Positions 48,948-57,770 of a stretch of 64,000 nucleotides of DNA are shown piece by piece (within the stretch, counting starts at the first letter, position 1; the number at the start of each line of letters is the position of its first letter). Source of the stretch: Kribbella aluminosa (lineage in GTDB: Bacteria; Actinomycetota; Actinomycetes; Propionibacteriales; Kribbellaceae); NCBI RefSeq assembly GCF_017876295.1, contig NZ_JAGINT010000001.1, positions 3,906,001-3,970,000 of the forward strand. The letters are read 5' to 3'. The position numbers and the translations under genes are program-made. The notes under the pieces were generated by a model. It saw nothing but the letters and a program-made list of their open reading frames with translations. It made no database searches and had not been told where the DNA came from.

Positions 48948-49629
48948 CGCCCTGATCGAGATCCGGGAGGTCACCAAGACGTACGGCCACGGTGAGACGG
49001 CGGTGCGCGCGCTTCGGGGCGTGTCGCTGCGGGTCGAGGCCGGGGAGTACGTCGCGGTGATGGGCTCGTCCGGCTCCGGCAAGTCCACGTTGATGAACAT
49101 CCTCGGCTGCCTCGACGTACCGTCGCGCGGGGAGTACTGGCTCGACGGCAGCGACGTGGCCCGGCTGACCGAGGACCAGCAGGCGCTCGTCCGCGGCCGC
49201 AAGATCGGGTTCATCTTCCAGTCGTTCAACCTGATCCCGCGGACCACCGCGCTCGCGAACGTCGAGCTGCCGCTCACCTACGCACACCTGCGCCGGGCGG
49301 AGCGCCGGCGGCGGGCGAACCGCGCGCTCGAACTGGTCGGCCTCGCGGACCGCACCACGCACCGGCCGAACGAGCTGTCCGGTGGTCAGCAGCAGCGCGT
49401 CGCGATCGCCCGCGCGCTCGCGACCGGCCCGCGGATCCTGCTCGCCGACGAGCCGACCGGCAATCTGGACGCGCACTCGACCGACGAAGTACTCGGCATG
49501 TTCGACCAGCTGCACGCCGAGGGCCGGACGATCATCGTGATCACCCACGAGCACGACGTGGCGGCCCGCGCCCGGCGGCTGGTGCACGTGACCGACGGCC
49601 GGATCGACTCCGACGAGGTGACCCGCTGA
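48937..49629 (+). CDS. MacB/LolD-type ABC ATPase
   Basis: About 230 residues: GSSGSGKST (Walker A), LSGGQQQR (signature), LADEPTGNLD (Walker B) and VITHEHDVA (switch His). The short stand-alone form with DEPTGNLD is typical of MacB/FtsE/LolD ATPases. GTG 48937 gives the usual N-terminus; an upstream GTG at 48904 would lie deeper in the previous gene. Shares TGATG with the permease gene. Confidence 0.93.
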   Translation: MAADALIEIREVTKTYGHGETAVRALRGVSLRVEAGEYVAVMGSSGSGKSTLMNILGCLDVPSRGEYWLDGSDVARLTEDQQALVRGRKIGFIFQSFNLIPRTTALANVELPLTYAHLRRAERRRRANRALELVGLADRTTHRPNELSGGQQQRVAIARALATGPRILLADEPTGNLDAHSTDEVLGMFDQLHAEGRTIIVITHEHDVAARARRLVHVTDGRIDSDEVTR

Positions 49630-50861
49630 TGTCACCACGTGACCTGATGGGCGCCGCGCTCCGCGGCCTCACCGCGAACAAACTCAGATCCCTGCTGACC
49701 GTCCTCGGCGTGTCGATCGGCGTCGGTGCGGTGATCGTGCTGGTTGCGGTCGGCAACGGTTCCGGCAAGGCGGTGCAGCAGCGGCTGGAGGCGATGGGTA
49801 CGAACCTGCTCACGGTCTCCACGACCGGTGGTGGCGGCGGTTTCGTCCGTGGTCAGGCCGGTCCGGCGAATCAGCAGTACAGCCTGACGCTCGAGGACGC
49901 GAGCGCTCTCGCGGACAAGAACCTCGCGCCCGACATCGCGTCCGTCGCACCGGTGATGACCAGCTCCGGTACGGCGACCAACGGCGACACCAGCTACACG
50001 GTCAACCAGGTGATCGGTACGACACCGGCGTACATGCCGGCCACCAACACGCCGGTGCAGATCGGGCAGGCGTTCACGCAGGCGGACGTCGACAGGTCCC
50101 AGCGGGTGATCCTGCTCGGGCAGACCGCGGCGACCGAACTGTTCACGCGGCCGGCCAGTGCGGTCGGTCAGACGATCAAGCTCGGGGCCGTCGACTTCAC
50201 CGTCCTCGGCGTACTGGCGAGCAAGGACAGCACCGGGTTCAACGACCCGAACGCGACTGCGATCGTGCCGATCAGCACGCTGCGCGCGACCCAGGCCGGG
50301 TACGGCGCGCTGAACCAGATCGTCGTCCAGGCGTCCGACCAGAACCGCGTCGACGCCGCGCAGGCCGAGGTCACCCAGCTGCTGACCGCCCGGCACCAGG
50401 TACCGGCGACCGAGACGACGTCGCCGTTCCGGATCACGAACTCGGCGCAGATCCTGCAGACCAGCCAGGACACCGCGGCGACGTTCACCGCACTGCTCGC
50501 GACCGTGGCCGCGATCAGCCTGCTGGTCGGCGGGATCGGGGTCACCAACATCATGCTGGTCACGGTCACCGAGCGGACCCGGGAGATCGGGATCCGCAAG
50601 GCGCTCGGGGCTCGCCGGCGTACCGTCCTCGGCCAGTTCCTGATCGAGGCGACGCTGCTCAGCCTGATCGGCGGCGCGGTCGGCGTCGGGGCGGCGCTGA
50701 TCGTCACCCGCTTCCAGCTGGCCGGTGTGCAGCCCGTGCTGGTGCCGTCGTCGATCGGACTCGCGCTCGGCGTGTCCGCGGCGGTCGGCCTGTTCTTCGG
50801 CAGCATGCCGGCGCACCGAGCCGCCGGTCTCCGTCCCATCGACGCACTACGACATGAGTGA
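49629..50861 (+). CDS. MacB/FtsX-type ABC permease
   Basis: 410 residues: first membrane helix near 20-45 (LRSLLTVLGVSIGVGAVIVLV), a periplasm-facing domain (about 50-285), then three helices containing GGIGVTNIMLVTVTERTREIGIRKALGA, the family hallmark (two motif stretches). It forms the pump with the ATPase and adaptor genes before it. The likely exported molecule is a peptide, lipid or drug. Confidence 0.93.
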   Translation: MSPRDLMGAALRGLTANKLRSLLTVLGVSIGVGAVIVLVAVGNGSGKAVQQRLEAMGTNLLTVSTTGGGGGFVRGQAGPANQQYSLTLEDASALADKNLAPDIASVAPVMTSSGTATNGDTSYTVNQVIGTTPAYMPATNTPVQIGQAFTQADVDRSQRVILLGQTAATELFTRPASAVGQTIKLGAVDFTVLGVLASKDSTGFNDPNATAIVPISTLRATQAGYGALNQIVVQASDQNRVDAAQAEVTQLLTARHQVPATETTSPFRITNSAQILQTSQDTAATFTALLATVAAISLLVGGIGVTNIMLVTVTERTREIGIRKALGARRRTVLGQFLIEATLLSLIGGAVGVGAALIVTRFQLAGVQPVLVPSSIGLALGVSAAVGLFFGSMPAHRAAGLRPIDALRHE

Positions 50862-50873
50862 GAGGCCCCTGCT

Positions 50874-51425
50874 ATGAGTGACCAGACCCCCGACGAGTTC
50901 GCCCAGATCGGGTCCGACGAGGAGGTCGACGCGGCGCTGAAGCCGAAGAAGACCCTCAACCTGCCGCTCGCGACTGCGATCCTGGCCGGCATCGTGGTGC
51001 TCGCCATCGGCCTCGCGGGTGGCGCCGGGTTGCACGCCGCGTTCGCGTCGACCAGCACGTCGAACCAGCCGCAGGCCGGTCGCGGCGGCTTCGGCGGGTA
51101 CGGCGGCTACCGCGGGACGAACGGGCCTGGCACCGCCGGTGGTGGCCAAGGCGGTGGGCAGGGTGGCGGGACGATCGGTACGGTCGTGTCCGCGAACTCG
51201 TCGCAGCTCGTCGTGAAGACGCAGTCCGGCAACGTCACGGTGAAGCTCACCGGCGACACGACGTACGAGATCACCTCGAAGGGCACCGCGGCGGATCTGA
51301 AGGCCGGCGAACAGGTCGTCGTCAGCGGGCAGGACTCGAACGGCACGATCACCGCGAACACCGTCCGCCAGGGTTCGTTCGGCGGCGGGTTCCGCGGGCC
51401 GAACGCGACGCCGTCGTCGCGCTGA
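50874..51425 (+). CDS. Membrane-anchored DUF5666-like protein
   Basis: 183 residues: a short acidic cytoplasmic start, one membrane helix (about 29-54), a Gly-rich spacer (GGFGGYGGYRG and GGGQGGGQGGG), then a small beta domain (TIGTVVSANSSQLVVKTQSG ... VSGQDSNGTITA) like DUF5666. It is 12 bases after the permease gene with GAGAGG upstream, so it is part of the MacAB-like operon. The Gly-rich style is shared with the adaptor tail. Confidence 0.8.
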   Translation: MSDQTPDEFAQIGSDEEVDAALKPKKTLNLPLATAILAGIVVLAIGLAGGAGLHAAFASTSTSNQPQAGRGGFGGYGGYRGTNGPGTAGGGQGGGQGGGTIGTVVSANSSQLVVKTQSGNVTVKLTGDTTYEITSKGTAADLKAGEQVVVSGQDSNGTITANTVRQGSFGGGFRGPNATPSSR

Positions 51426-51431
51426 GGATCC

Positions 51432-51508
51432 CCAGGCCATCACAATTGGGCCGGCCGCGCGCCGCTGAGCGTGACGCGCGGTGCTCGTGGCGAATTGTGA
51501 TGGCCTGG
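51432..51508. repeat. Long palindrome with 16-base perfect arms
   Basis: CCAGGCCATCACAATT (51432-51447) pairs with 51493-51508; the 45-base centre has its own CCGCGCG/CGCGCGG stem. It begins 7 bases after the DUF5666 gene and abuts the decayed methyltransferase. It can act as a bidirectional terminator, or may be a small mobile palindrome. Confidence 0.7.
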
Positions 51509-51509
51509 C

Positions 51510-51931
51510 GGTCCGCCTCCGATCCGTGCGCCCGGGTCGCGAAGAGTGCGACGCCGGTTCGCTCGAGTACGGAGTCGAGCTTGCCTGCGTCGGCGAGCGG
51601 CTGCGCTATGCCGCTGGTGCGGAGCTGGTCGAGCCATTCGTCGCGGGTTTAGTGCGGGACCACGGGAAGGTCGGGCGCTCGACGGCGGTGAACGCGGTGC
51701 CGAGGCCTTCGGCGGTTCGACCCAGTGCCAGGTCATACCCGCGACCAGCGCGTCGTACGTCCGCCCCTTCGGGTCCCACGACGCGAACGGCGACACCTCC
51801 ACCTTGACCCCGGTGGTCCGCGCGTAGGCAGCCATTCGCTGGTCGACTTCCACACCGAGCACCCGGCCGCCTGCAGTTGCCGAGCTGCAATCCCAGTCCC
51901 ACAACCGACATCGACCACCTCCAACTCCGGG
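51510..51931 (-). pseudogene. Frameshifted SAM-dependent methyltransferase
   Basis: Three minus-strand frames in succession give parts of one protein: ELEVVDVGCGTGIAARQLQA (motif I) near 51930-51865, then VLGVEVDQRMAAYARTTGVK and YDALVAGMTWHWVEPPKA down to about 51700, then DEWLDQLRTSGIAQPLADAG and VLERTGVALF near 51640-51530. At least two frameshifts and the loss of the start codon make it inactive. Confidence 0.75.
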
Positions 51932-51950
51932 CCTTTGCTGCACGCGCAGG

Positions 51951-52205
51951 GTGAAGTGTTGCTGCGGGGCGCGCCTGCGGAAGGACGTGCCGACCGGCGT
52001 ACCGATCCTGACCGAGGCCGGCCAGGTCATCCGGGACTACCTGGCGGCGGAGCAGACGTACGGCCGGATCCCGGCGAGCGCCGACACCGACGTCCTCGGG
52101 CTGACGCTGATCGGCTCCACCCAGCTGCTGTTCGCCGACCGTACGGGCGTCCGCCCGACCGCGGATCAGGTGCGCGCGTTCGTGGGCTCCGTCGTACCTG
52201 CCTGA
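51951..52205 (+). pseudogene. 3' remnant of a TetR regulator gene
   Basis: The frame reads GQVIRDYLAAEQTYGRIPA, then ADTDVLGLTLIGSTQLLFAD and ends VVPA at 52205. This is the typical last third of a TetR protein; the DNA-binding domain is gone. It probably once diverged from the methyltransferase, and a deletion between them removed both 5' ends. Confidence 0.6.
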
Positions 52206-52229
52206 GCACCCCAGAGATCCGATGAGTCA

Positions 52230-52259
52230 TTGACGGCTGCGCTTGGAAAGCGCTATCTT
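52230..52259 (+). promoter_or_regulatory. Promoter of the sugar ABC/PL6 operon with LacI-like half operator
   Basis: TTGACG (52230-52235), 18 bases, TATCTT (52254-52259). GGAAAGCGCT at 52245-52254 is most of the GGAAAGCGCTTTCC palindrome used by LacI-family regulators and overlaps the -10. The operon's own regulator is AraC-type, so a second regulator may act. Confidence 0.55.
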
Positions 52260-52319
52260 CCGACGAAATGAGGCCCAAAAAGTACAAATTGGCCTCTCGA
52301 GACGGAAGTTGGCACGACT

Positions 52320-53645
52320 GTGATCAGGTCATTCAGAGTCCTGGCCGCGGGGGTGGGGGTTGCCCTGACGCTGGCCGCCTGCGGTACGAACGGAGCCGCG
52401 AAGGCGGAGCAGGATCCGAAGGCACCGCTCGAACTGTGGGCGCGGACGACGCCAGGCGGCGACGGCGAGAAGGGCATGAAGAAGCTCGCGGCCGCCTTCG
52501 AGCAGGCGACCGGGCAGAAGGTCGAGGTGACCGCGATCTTCGACGACTTCGAGACCAAGCTGGCCCAGCGCGCCGCCCAGAAGGACCTGCCGGACATCGT
52601 GATGAACGACTCGTCGCAGCTCGGCACGATGGTCAGCCAGGGCATCGTGCGCGAGGTCGACCTGTCCGCGATCAAGGGCAGCGACCAGTTGCTCGAGCCG
52701 GCTCTGGCCGCAGCCCGCGCCGCCGACGGCAAGACGTACGGCGTCCCGTACTCCGCGCAGGCCTCCGCGCTGCTGATCCGCAAGGACTGGCTGAAGAAGG
52801 TGAACCTGCCCGCCCCGACGACCTGGGACCAGATGGTCACCCTGGCGAAGGCCTTCACCACCCAGGACCCGGACGGCAACGGCAAGGCCGACACGTACGG
52901 GCTGGCCGTCCCCGGCTCGACCAAGCGCGGGTATGCCTCCTGGTACTTCTCGAACTTCCTCTGGGCCGGCGGCGGTGACTTCGTCGCGAAGGGTGCCGAC
53001 GGCAAGTACAAGCCCGCGATGAGCACGCCGGAGTCGGAGGCCGCGACCAAGTGGTTCCGCGACCTGGCCTGTACGTCGAAGGTGATCCAGCCGGGTGCCG
53101 CGACGATGGACACGCCGCCGGCCAACGAGACGTTCGAGGCCGGGAAGACCGGCATGTACGTCGTCGGTCCGTACCTGATGCCGCGGTTCGACTCCTCGCT
53201 CGGCAAGGACAAGTACGAGGTCGTCGCGATGCCGCAAGGCCCGAAGGACTCGACCGTGCTGGCCGAGGGCGGCAGCGTCTACCTGATGGCGGGCTCCAAG
53301 AACGAAGCCGCGCAGAACGGGTTCGCGTCGTACGCCATCTCCGAGGCCGGTCAGAAGGTCGGCATGGAGGGTGAGAAAGCGTTCATCGTGCAACTGCCGG
53401 TGAACAAGAACGTCGACATCAGCACGGTCCGCCCCGACCCGCGCTGGAAGCTGTACGCCGACGTGTACAAGGAGCACGGCCGCTATGCCCCGTCGGTACC
53501 GAACTGGACGCCGATCCGGCAGAGCACCGCGGACACGGTGAACGCGCTGATCGCGGACTGCGGCCTGGACCTGGACTCCGAACTGAAGAAGCTCGACCAG
53601 AAGCTCGGTGACACGCTGAACCAGCAGGGCATCGGCGCGTCGTGA
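52320..53645 (+). CDS. Sugar ABC transporter substrate-binding lipoprotein
   Basis: 441 residues. Signal peptide with lipobox LAAC (Cys at about 21), then a class-I sugar-binding fold: PLELWARTTPGG, LPDIVMNDSSQLGTMVSQG, YGVPYSAQASALLIRKDWL, TWDQMVTLAKAF. It is a member of the CUT1 family that binds oligosaccharides outside the membrane. GTG 52320 is used. First gene of the operon with two permeases, two PL6 lyases and an AraC regulator. The stop overlaps the first permease. Confidence 0.93.
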   Translation: MIRSFRVLAAGVGVALTLAACGTNGAAKAEQDPKAPLELWARTTPGGDGEKGMKKLAAAFEQATGQKVEVTAIFDDFETKLAQRAAQKDLPDIVMNDSSQLGTMVSQGIVREVDLSAIKGSDQLLEPALAAARAADGKTYGVPYSAQASALLIRKDWLKKVNLPAPTTWDQMVTLAKAFTTQDPDGNGKADTYGLAVPGSTKRGYASWYFSNFLWAGGGDFVAKGADGKYKPAMSTPESEAATKWFRDLACTSKVIQPGAATMDTPPANETFEAGKTGMYVVGPYLMPRFDSSLGKDKYEVVAMPQGPKDSTVLAEGGSVYLMAGSKNEAAQNGFASYAISEAGQKVGMEGEKAFIVQLPVNKNVDISTVRPDPRWKLYADVYKEHGRYAPSVPNWTPIRQSTADTVNALIADCGLDLDSELKKLDQKLGDTLNQQGIGAS

Positions 53646-54577
53646 GTGTTCGGGAAGCAACGCGGTTGCCGGCCCCGGCGCAACGCGCGCCGGCGGCTGC
53701 CGGCCGGCGCCGGCGGAACGGCCAGTGGTGGATCCCCTGGCTGTTCCTGGCTCCGGCGCTGGTGCTGTTCGCGTACTTCAAGTTCATCCCGATGGCGCAG
53801 GCGATCGGGATGTCGGTACAGGACGTCCGACCGTACCTCGGCAACCGGTGGGTCGGCGGCGCGAACTACTCGGAGATCCTCGGCGACGACGGGTTCCGCT
53901 CCGCCGCCTGGAACACCGTGGTGCTCGCGGTCGGCCAGACGGCCGGCTCGATGCTCCTCGGGTTCTGCCTCGCGCTGCTGGTCGAGGGACAGACCCGCAA
54001 GCTGAGCTTCATCCGGTCGGCGGCGTTCCTGCCGGTCGTCGTACCGCTGGCCGTCACCGCCGAGCTCTGGCGGATCATGTACCACCCGACCGGCGACGGC
54101 CTGATCAACCAGGTCATCGGTCTGGTCGGCCTCGGACCGTCCGGGTTCATCAACGACCCGCACACGTCGCTCGCCTCGATCGCGGTGACCGGGATCTGGC
54201 GGGGTGCGCCGTACGACATGATGATCTTCCTCGCCGGGCTGGCAGGCATCGACCGCGGGCTGTACGAGGCCGCGACAGTGGACGGCGCGTCGACCTGGAA
54301 GCGGATCGTGCACGTCACGCTGCCCGGGCTCCGGCCGGTGTTCGCGATCCTGTTCGTGCTGGCCGCGGTGCGCGGGTTCCGGACCTTCACCGAGGTGTTC
54401 CTGCTGACCAACGGCGGACCGAACGGCTCGACCGAGGTCGTGATGACGCTGATCTACAAGCTGGGCCTGGAGCAGAGCCGGCTCGGTGTCGGCTCGGCCG
54501 GTGCGGTGCTGCTGTTCGCCGCGACGCTCGTGCTGACCGTCTGCGTCCAGCTGCTGCGACGGAGGAGATCCGCATGA
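53642..54577 (+). CDS. Sugar ABC permease, MalF type
   Basis: 311 residues, six membrane helices after a hydrophilic start. The EAA loop reads EAATVDGASTWKRIVHVTLP near 216-235. It forms the membrane channel with the next gene. GTG 53642 overlaps the previous stop; the end overlaps the next start by ATGA. No ATPase gene is in the operon, so a shared MsiK-type ATPase is expected. Confidence 0.92.
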   Translation: MSVREATRLPAPAQRAPAAAGRRRRNGQWWIPWLFLAPALVLFAYFKFIPMAQAIGMSVQDVRPYLGNRWVGGANYSEILGDDGFRSAAWNTVVLAVGQTAGSMLLGFCLALLVEGQTRKLSFIRSAAFLPVVVPLAVTAELWRIMYHPTGDGLINQVIGLVGLGPSGFINDPHTSLASIAVTGIWRGAPYDMMIFLAGLAGIDRGLYEAATVDGASTWKRIVHVTLPGLRPVFAILFVLAAVRGFRTFTEVFLLTNGGPNGSTEVVMTLIYKLGLEQSRLGVGSAGAVLLFAATLVLTVCVQLLRRRRSA

Positions 54578-55440
54578 GTGCTGCCACCGAGACCGCGCTC
54601 GGTCTCACCGAGAGCAAGGGCGTCGGCGCCCGGATCGCCAAGTTCGTGATCTACGTCGGATTGTTCACAATCTTCGCAGGGCCGCTGCTCGCGCTGCTGG
54701 TCGGCTCCTTCAACCACGTGTCGGACCCGACCCAGCTGAGCGTCGTACCGAAGACGCCGACGCTGGACAACTTCCGGATCGCGTTCGGCCACGGCGTACT
54801 GCGGTACCTGCTGAACTCGTTCTTCGTGGTCGGCTTCGGACTGCTGCTGCAGGTGGCGGTGTCGGTGCTGGCCGGGTACGCGCTGGCCCGGAAGAAGTTC
54901 CCGCTGATGACGCTGGTGATGGTCGCGATCCTGGCCACGATGATGCTGCCCGAGGAGATCCTCGCGCTACCACTCACGCTGGTGCTCGCCGACCTGCCGC
55001 TGGTGCACCTGAACCTGATGGGCACGCTGGCCGGGATGATCGTCCCGCTCGGCGCCTGGGCGTTCTCGATCCTGGTGATGACCGAGTTCATGAAAGATGT
55101 ACCGCCGGAGCTCGAGGAGGCGGCCCGGATCGACGGGGCCGGCGAGTTCCGGATCTTCGGGCAGATCATCCTGCCGCTGTGCAAGCCGGCGCTCGGCGTG
55201 ATCGGGGTGTTCGGCTTCACGATGATCTGGGACCAGTACCTGCTGCCGCTGCTGGTCGCCCAGAACGCCAAGGCCTACACGCTCCCGCTCGCGCTGCGGA
55301 CGTTGCGGATCGACCCGGCGGTCACGCCCGGTGTCGTCCTCGCCGCGTCGTTGCTCGCGCTGCTTCCTTCCGTACTGGTGTTCCTCTTCTTCCAGCGTTC
55401 GTTCGCCCGGGGCCTGACCTCCGGCGCACTCAAGGGGTGA
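54574..55440 (+). CDS. Sugar ABC permease, MalG type
   Basis: 288 residues, six helices. The EAA loop is EEAARIDGAGEFRIFGQIIL near 190-209, and the C-terminus RSFARGLTSGALKG is typical of MalG-type subunits. ATG 54574 has GGAGGAG upstream. Partner of the MalF-type permease before it; the first PL6 gene starts 3 bases after its stop. Confidence 0.92.
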   Translation: MSAATETALGLTESKGVGARIAKFVIYVGLFTIFAGPLLALLVGSFNHVSDPTQLSVVPKTPTLDNFRIAFGHGVLRYLLNSFFVVGFGLLLQVAVSVLAGYALARKKFPLMTLVMVAILATMMLPEEILALPLTLVLADLPLVHLNLMGTLAGMIVPLGAWAFSILVMTEFMKDVPPELEEAARIDGAGEFRIFGQIILPLCKPALGVIGVFGFTMIWDQYLLPLLVAQNAKAYTLPLALRTLRIDPAVTPGVVLAASLLALLPSVLVFLFFQRSFARGLTSGALKG

Positions 55441-55443
55441 GAC

Positions 55444-56925
55444 ATGGACCGTCGTACCTTCATCGCGACAACCGGCGTGGCCGGGGTAGCCGGCATCGGC
55501 CTGATGGCCGCGGCCGGCACGCTGCCCGCCGCAGCCGGAACGTTGCCTGCGGCACCCGGAACGTTGCCTGCGGCACCCGGCCCGACTGGCCGGCTCGTTC
55601 ACTCGCTCGACGAGCTCCGCGCCGCGATTGCCGCGGCGAAGCCGGGCACAGTGGTCACGGTTGCCAACGGCACCTATGAGGTGACATCGCCGATCGCGAT
55701 CACCGGCACGCGCGGCACCTGCGACGAGCCCGTCGTCGTACGGGCGGAATCCGTCGGCGGCGTCGTACTGACCGGCGAGCAGAGCTTCGTGCTGAGTGCG
55801 TCGTCGGACGTCACGATCAGCGGGTTCGCGTTCCGCGGGCAGACCACGACGTTCGACGTACCGCCGGACTGCAGGCGGATCCGGCTGACCCGCAACGACT
55901 TCCAACTGGCCGATGTCGAGGGCCTGCACTGGGTGATGATCCGGGGTGACCACACCGAGTTCGACCACAACGAGTTCCACGACAAGTCGAAGCTCGGCAT
56001 CTACCTGGGCATCGAGGGCGCCGGCACCGACCAGATGGCCGTCGGTGTGCACATCCACCACAACTACTTCCGCGACCACACGTTCCCGGGCGACAACGGC
56101 GGCGAGCCGATCCGGCTCGGGGTCAGTCCGCGGGCGTTGTCCACGGCCGCGGCCGTCGTCGAACTGAACCTGTTCGAGCGCTGCAACGGCGACCCCGAGG
56201 CGGTCTCGGTGAAGTCGTCCGGCAACACCGTGCGGCACAACACGTTCCGCGACAGCATGGGCGGCATCGTGCTGCGGCACGGCAACGGGACCCGCGTCGA
56301 CGGCAACTACCTGCTGTCCGGCCAGAACGGGATCCGGATCTACGGCAACGATCATCTGATTGTCAACAATTACCTCGAGCGGATCAGCAACGCCGGCGTC
56401 GTACTGGGCAGCGGCAGCGTGCGCGACCACTACCCGGGCGAGCCGTCGAAGTCCCGGACCGGCAACGACGCCCCCGATCGGGTCCGGATCGCGCTGAACA
56501 CCGTGCTGGACTGCGAGTCCGGGATCGTCGGCGAGAGCCACCGGACCCTGCCGCCGCTGGACTGCGCGGTGACGGACAATCTGCTGGTGGCAGACAGCGG
56601 AGAGTTGGTGAACATGCCGTTCCAGGACGGCATCACCTGGGCGGGCAACATCCACTGGGGACAGGGCACGGACGGCAACGCACCCGCCGTGGCCTTCACC
56701 CGCGTCGACCCACGGCTCGCGGCCGGGACCGACGGGGTACGCCGGCTGACGTCCGGCAGTCCCGCGATCAACGCGGCGTCCCGGGCGTACCCGGACGTTC
56801 CCCGGGACCTGGACGGTGACCATCGGACCGGTCGGGCGGCGGACGTCGGCGCTGACGAGTACTCGCCGCGGCGCCCGGCGTACCGCCCCTTGACCCCCGT
56901 CGACGTCGGACCGCACGCGCGATGA
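55444..56925 (+). CDS. PL6-type polysaccharide lyase, first copy
   Basis: 493 residues, secreted parallel beta-helix. The start MDRRTFIATTG has the twin-arginine pattern of Tat signals. A 21-base tandem repeat (TLPAAPG units) follows the signal. The lyase body has GGVVLTGEQSFVLSASSDVT and SVKSSGNTVRHN with the catalytic-position Lys, then GGIVLRHGNG with the Arg, as in chondroitinase B and alginate lyases of PL6. The substrate is a uronic-acid polymer, not resolved. It has a paralogue at 57771-59180. AraC overlaps its stop. Confidence 0.85.
   Translation: MDRRTFIATTGVAGVAGIGLMAAAGTLPAAAGTLPAAPGTLPAAPGPTGRLVHSLDELRAAIAAAKPGTVVTVANGTYEVTSPIAITGTRGTCDEPVVVRAESVGGVVLTGEQSFVLSASSDVTISGFAFRGQTTTFDVPPDCRRIRLTRNDFQLADVEGLHWVMIRGDHTEFDHNEFHDKSKLGIYLGIEGAGTDQMAVGVHIHHNYFRDHTFPGDNGGEPIRLGVSPRALSTAAAVVELNLFERCNGDPEAVSVKSSGNTVRHNTFRDSMGGIVLRHGNGTRVDGNYLLSGQNGIRIYGNDHLIVNNYLERISNAGVVLGSGSVRDHYPGEPSKSRTGNDAPDRVRIALNTVLDCESGIVGESHRTLPPLDCAVTDNLLVADSGELVNMPFQDGITWAGNIHWGQGTDGNAPAVAFTRVDPRLAAGTDGVRRLTSGSPAINAASRAYPDVPRDLDGDHRTGRAADVGADEYSPRRPAYRPLTPVDVGPHAR
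55516..55578. repeat. Three 21-base repeats after the PL6 signal peptide
   Basis: Units 55516-55536 (diverged), 55537-55557 and 55558-55578 (identical) encode GTLPAAA/GTLPAAP. In frame, so copy number only changes a linker. The second lyase lacks them. Confidence 0.8.
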
Positions 56926-57761
56926 GCACCGCGGTCGGAGAGCAGGAGATCATCCGGTCGTACCTGGACCGGCTGCGACTGGACCTGGTGGTCGCGGCCC
57001 GGATCACGAAGGTGCACCGCGAGTGGTCGCGGGCGCTGATGCCCGACCCGTTCTCACGGTTGTACCTGATCCTCGAGGGCGAGGGGCGCCTCGTCGTCGG
57101 CGATCAGGAGCTGTACCCGCAGCCCGGCGAGCTCGTGTACACACCGGCCGACGTGCCGGTGTCGTACGAGACCATCAGCGACAACGTGTTCCGCAAGCAC
57201 TGGCTGCATTTCTCGGCGCTGATCGGCGACCGGGACATCGGCGAGCTGATGACGTTGCCGTACATCGTGCCGAGCAAGGCTCCGGAGGAGGCGGCGGCGC
57301 TGTTCGAGCAGGTCGGCGCGGCGGACCGGGATCCGCCGGGTCTGTCGACGCCGCTGCGGATGCGGTCGGCGCTCACCGCGCTGTTCGCGCACTTCCTGGA
57401 CAGTGCGCCGCCCGGCTCGGTGCGGTTGTCGCCGCAGCAGACGACCGAGTCCGGGATCGTCAAGTACATCCAGGGCAACCTCGCCACGCTGCCGAGCGTG
57501 GAGGAGTTGGCCGCGGTGTTCGGGTACGACCTGGCGACGTTCCTGCGGCACTTCCGGACCGAGTTCGGGCTGTCGCCGAAGCAGTACATCAAACGGGCCC
57601 GGATCGAGTGGGCCCAGCGTGAGCTGTCGACGACCGCGCGACCGATGGAGGAGATCGCGGCCGCGGTCGGGATGGATCAGTCCTATTTCTCGAAGGTCTT
57701 CCGACAGGTGAGTTCGGTGACCCCGAGCGAGTACCGAAAGTTGTACCGCCCAAGCAGCTAG
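56922..57761 (+). CDS. AraC-family regulator with cupin sensor domain
   Basis: 279 residues. An N-terminal cupin-like sugar-binding region (RLYLILEGEGRLVV, LYPQPGELVYTPADVPVSYE), then two helix-turn-helix units (VEELAAVFGYDLATFLRHFR, then MEEIAAAVGMDQSYFSKVFR). It is probably the activator of this operon, sensing the sugar acids released by the lyases. ATGA overlap with the first PL6 gene; the second PL6 gene begins 9 bases after the stop. Confidence 0.92.
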   Translation: MSTAVGEQEIIRSYLDRLRLDLVVAARITKVHREWSRALMPDPFSRLYLILEGEGRLVVGDQELYPQPGELVYTPADVPVSYETISDNVFRKHWLHFSALIGDRDIGELMTLPYIVPSKAPEEAAALFEQVGAADRDPPGLSTPLRMRSALTALFAHFLDSAPPGSVRLSPQQTTESGIVKYIQGNLATLPSVEELAAVFGYDLATFLRHFRTEFGLSPKQYIKRARIEWAQRELSTTARPMEEIAAAVGMDQSYFSKVFRQVSSVTPSEYRKLYRPSS

Positions 57762-57770
57762 GAGACTCGG

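Noticed and set aside
51432..51508. Insertion-sequence ends
   Set aside because: There is no transposase between the arms (45-base centre) and no clear target duplication.
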